A stretch of 7,706 nucleotides of DNA, from NCBI GenBank assembly GCA_021203425.1, contig JAJQBF010000116.1, positions 1 to 7,706 on the forward strand, read 5' to 3'. Positions within the stretch are counted from its first letter, which is position 1; each line of letters starts with the position of its first letter. Positions 5,848 to 7,706 of this stretch are shown here, one piece after another. Source of the DNA: Clostridiales bacterium (lineage in GTDB: Bacteria > Bacillota > Clostridia > Lachnospirales > CAG-274). The notes under the pieces were generated by a model. It saw only the letters and a program-made list of their open reading frames with translations, was not told the DNA's origin and searched no databases. The position numbers and the translations under genes were made by a program.

Positions 5848-6762
5848 ATGCTTAAAATAAATTATTTGACGGGCAGCTATGTGTATTTTGCCGAAGGCAG
5901 ACTTAACCGCCCCAACAGTACGGGGCTTGTGGCTGAAAAGACAGACGGCAAAAAAGAAGACACAAGCAAATGCCCCTTTTGCCCCGAAAACGGCCATATG
6001 ACCCCACCTGCTGTTTTTGACAACGGAGTTATTAAGATAGTGCCCAATCTCTACCCCTTTATTTCGGAAAAAGAGGGGCTTGGCTATCACGATGTTGTTA
6101 TAGACACAAGAGATCACTTTGAAAATCTCTGTGATTTTTCAGAGGAACATATGCTCATACTTCTTAAAGCGCTTAAAGAGAGAACAGAGGTTTTGGAAAG
6201 TAAAGAACATATTAAGTATGTTCAGGTCTTTAAAAACAACGGACCTAACGCCGGCGCCAGCCAGCGTCATTCTCACTGGCAGATAGGCGCCCAGACGATA
6301 ATTCCGCCGAAGATTGAATATACATTAAATGCTTTGGAAAAGTACTGCCTTTCAAAGGGCGAAAGCTATTTTGACGGAAAAGAAAATTATATTGACATAT
6401 GGGAAAACGATGTTTTTAAGGTGGTTATTCCCACAGGCAGTATGTTTTCCTTTGAAACCCACATTATATCAAAGCAAAATATTACGGGCATAACCGAAAT
6501 GGACGAAAACCGGCTTAAGGCTTTGGGAGATGCTCTCCGTTTTCAGCTTGGAATTTATAAAAAGACCGACCCGGGTTTAAGTTATAACATCTGCTTTTAC
6601 AGTGCCCCGAAGGAATACAGAAAAAGCAAATATTTCAGATTTTATGAGCAGCTCATACCCCGAAAGGGAAATATGGCAGGCTTTGAATTTTCCACAGGCT
6701 GTTATATAAATTCCGTTTTGCCCACTGAGTTTGAAAAAAGAATAAAAGAGGTAATGAAATGA
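5848..6762 (+). CDS. Galactose-1-phosphate uridylyltransferase-like protein (HIT superfamily)
   Basis: A 304-aa protein of the GalT branch of the HIT fold, probably a nucleotidyltransferase or related phosphate-transfer enzyme in the cytosol. Visible landmarks are KCPFCPENGHM with C42 and C45, VPNLYPF (65-71), DTRDHF with H90, NNGPNAGASQRHSHWQIGAQ with H141-S-H143-W-Q145, FETHIISK around H205, and the C-terminal GFEFSTGCYINSVLP. These match the GalT pattern in which two Cys, the His of the PDH-like motif and the first His of HPHGQ bind zinc, while the second His is the uridylylated nucleophile. HSHWQ replaces HPHGQ, so the enzyme is a divergent relative and not the classical Leloir GalT. It resembles the firmicute family often labelled DUF4931; that assignment is from memory. 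No other galactose gene is nearby. Its stop overlaps the ddl start in ATGA, so the two are probably co-expressed. Substrate unknown. Confidence 0.85.
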   Translation: MLKINYLTGSYVYFAEGRLNRPNSTGLVAEKTDGKKEDTSKCPFCPENGHMTPPAVFDNGVIKIVPNLYPFISEKEGLGYHDVVIDTRDHFENLCDFSEEHMLILLKALKERTEVLESKEHIKYVQVFKNNGPNAGASQRHSHWQIGAQTIIPPKIEYTLNALEKYCLSKGESYFDGKENYIDIWENDVFKVVIPTGSMFSFETHIISKQNITGITEMDENRLKALGDALRFQLGIYKKTDPGLSYNICFYSAPKEYRKSKYFRFYEQLIPRKGNMAGFEFSTGCYINSVLPTEFEKRIKEVMK

Positions 6763-7685
6763 AAACAAAGGTTTGTGTGATTTACGGAGGGGATTCTGCC
6801 GAAAGAGAAGTTTCAGAACAGACGGCGGAAAATATATTGGGAAACTTTGACAGAAAAAAATATGATGTTTCGGCTGTGGAGATACCCAAAGATTTGGGAA
6901 CGGACTGGATATTAAGGCTTGTAAGTGAAAAGCCGGATATAGTTTTGTCGGCACTTCACGGCGGAAGAGGAGAAAACGGTGCCGTTCAGGGCTTGCTCAG
7001 CTGTTTGAATATACCCTTTACAGGCAGCGGTATTTTAGGCAGCGCCTTGGGTATAAATAAATATTATACAAAAACACTTTTATCCGGCGCCCATATTCCC
7101 ACACCGGACAGCTTTATTATTAAAGATATAAATCCTGATTTTGAAGAAAATCTGTCAAGGCTTGGCTATCCTGTTATTTTAAAGCCCAACTGCGGCGGCG
7201 CAAGTATAGGGGTTAAAAAGTGTGAAGGCTATGAAGAGGCAAGAAACCACGCCGAAGGTCTTTTGACGGAGTGGGGGCAGTGTCTCTGCGAAAAATTTAT
7301 TGACGGACGTGAGATATCCTGTGTTGTAAACGAAGGCAAAGAGGGAATTGAAATACTCTCCAGTATGGATATTAATTCCGGAGATAAAATTTATGACTAC
7401 AGGGCAAAGTATATTTCAGAAATATCTGTTGTAAATACCTCCGGTCTGCCTAAATTTATGTGGGCTATGATTGAGAAAATAGCCAAAAAGACATTTGAAA
7501 CCCTTGACCTCAGGGGTTACTGCTGTGTGGATATGATTGTTAAGGAAGAGCAGATTTACGTTATAGAGGTTAATACTCTGCCCGGTTTTGCGCCCAATTC
7601 GATTATAACAAAGGCGCTTAAGGAGCTTAACATTCCTCTTTCAGACTATCTTGACAGCCTTATAACAAATGTACTATCGAATTGA
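6759..7685 (+). CDS. ddl: D-alanine--D-alanine ligase, with unusual active-site residues
   Basis: ATP-grasp ligase that joins two D-Ala for the UDP-MurNAc-pentapeptide of peptidoglycan, in the cytosol. The protein is 308 aa, full length. Motifs: GGDSAEREVS with E15, SALHGGRGENG with H67, NKYYTK, LKPNCGGASIGV with K142, YDYRAKY ending in Y218, GYCCVD with D258, IEVNTLPGF with E270 and N272, and S281. The Tyr of AKY is the residue of D-Ala-D-Ala ligases, where D-Ala-D-Lac ligases of the Leuconostoc type have Phe. Three positions depart from the family: GENG in place of GEDG; A148 where E. coli DdlB has S150, part of the E15-S150-Y216 contact; and C256 where DdlB has R255. It could be a divergent housekeeping ligase or a paralogue. 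The ATG at 6759 has GAGGT at 6748-6752 and overlaps the upstream stop by 4 nt. After the stop only 21 bp remain in the window, with nothing recognisable in them. Confidence 0.93.
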   Translation: MKTKVCVIYGGDSAEREVSEQTAENILGNFDRKKYDVSAVEIPKDLGTDWILRLVSEKPDIVLSALHGGRGENGAVQGLLSCLNIPFTGSGILGSALGINKYYTKTLLSGAHIPTPDSFIIKDINPDFEENLSRLGYPVILKPNCGGASIGVKKCEGYEEARNHAEGLLTEWGQCLCEKFIDGREISCVVNEGKEGIEILSSMDINSGDKIYDYRAKYISEISVVNTSGLPKFMWAMIEKIAKKTFETLDLRGYCCVDMIVKEEQIYVIEVNTLPGFAPNSIITKALKELNIPLSDYLDSLITNVLSN

Positions 7686-7706
7686 GAATTTAAATTGGAA
7701 TATTTT

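Noticed and set aside
7499..7518. Imperfect inverted repeat AACCCTTGA/TCAGGGGTT in ddl
   Set aside because: The stem has a wobble pair and sits in coding sequence with no T-run. It is weak enough to be chance.

Overview
The window reads as AT-rich chromosomal DNA from a low-GC Firmicute, most likely an anaerobic member of Clostridia. This rests on codon choice (many AGA, ATA, TTT and AAA codons), GGAGG-type ribosome binding sites, a lipoprotein with a Gram-positive-style lipobox, and the order polA, coaE, small lytic transglycosylase, which I recall from clostridial genomes. The species cannot be named from the sequence. All genes lie on the + strand and are tightly packed.

Layout. Positions 2-5273 look like one transcription unit. 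It holds polA (DNA polymerase I, 5' end outside the window), coaE (last step of coenzyme A synthesis), a membrane-anchored lytic transglycosylase whose frame is broken by one extra T in a T7 run, and an oligopeptide-type solute-binding lipoprotein. Junctions are a 1-nt gap, an 8-nt overlap and an 11-nt overlap, so translation is probably coupled. Positions 5310-5756 hold a Phd/YefM-type antitoxin with no toxin beside it. Its reading frame is interrupted after codon 3 by about 195 bp of GC-richer DNA that is itself open in frame and consists largely of small hairpins. Positions 5848-7685 hold a two-gene unit: a galactose-1-phosphate uridylyltransferase-like protein overlapping by 4 nt a D-alanine--D-alanine ligase.

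How the genes may work together. polA and coaE are housekeeping genes. The transglycosylase, the peptide-binding lipoprotein and Ddl all touch peptidoglycan: cleavage, possible capture of released peptides, and precursor synthesis. The antitoxin is an accessory gene sitting between the two units.

Most worth a second look: the in-frame structured insertion in the antitoxin; the single-T frameshift that separates the transglycosylase signal anchor from its catalytic domain; an Asp-to-Ala change at a nuclease metal ligand of PolA; and a Ddl with Ala and Cys at two positions normally Ser and Arg in the active site. No RNA gene, CRISPR array, riboswitch or convincing rho-independent terminator was seen.
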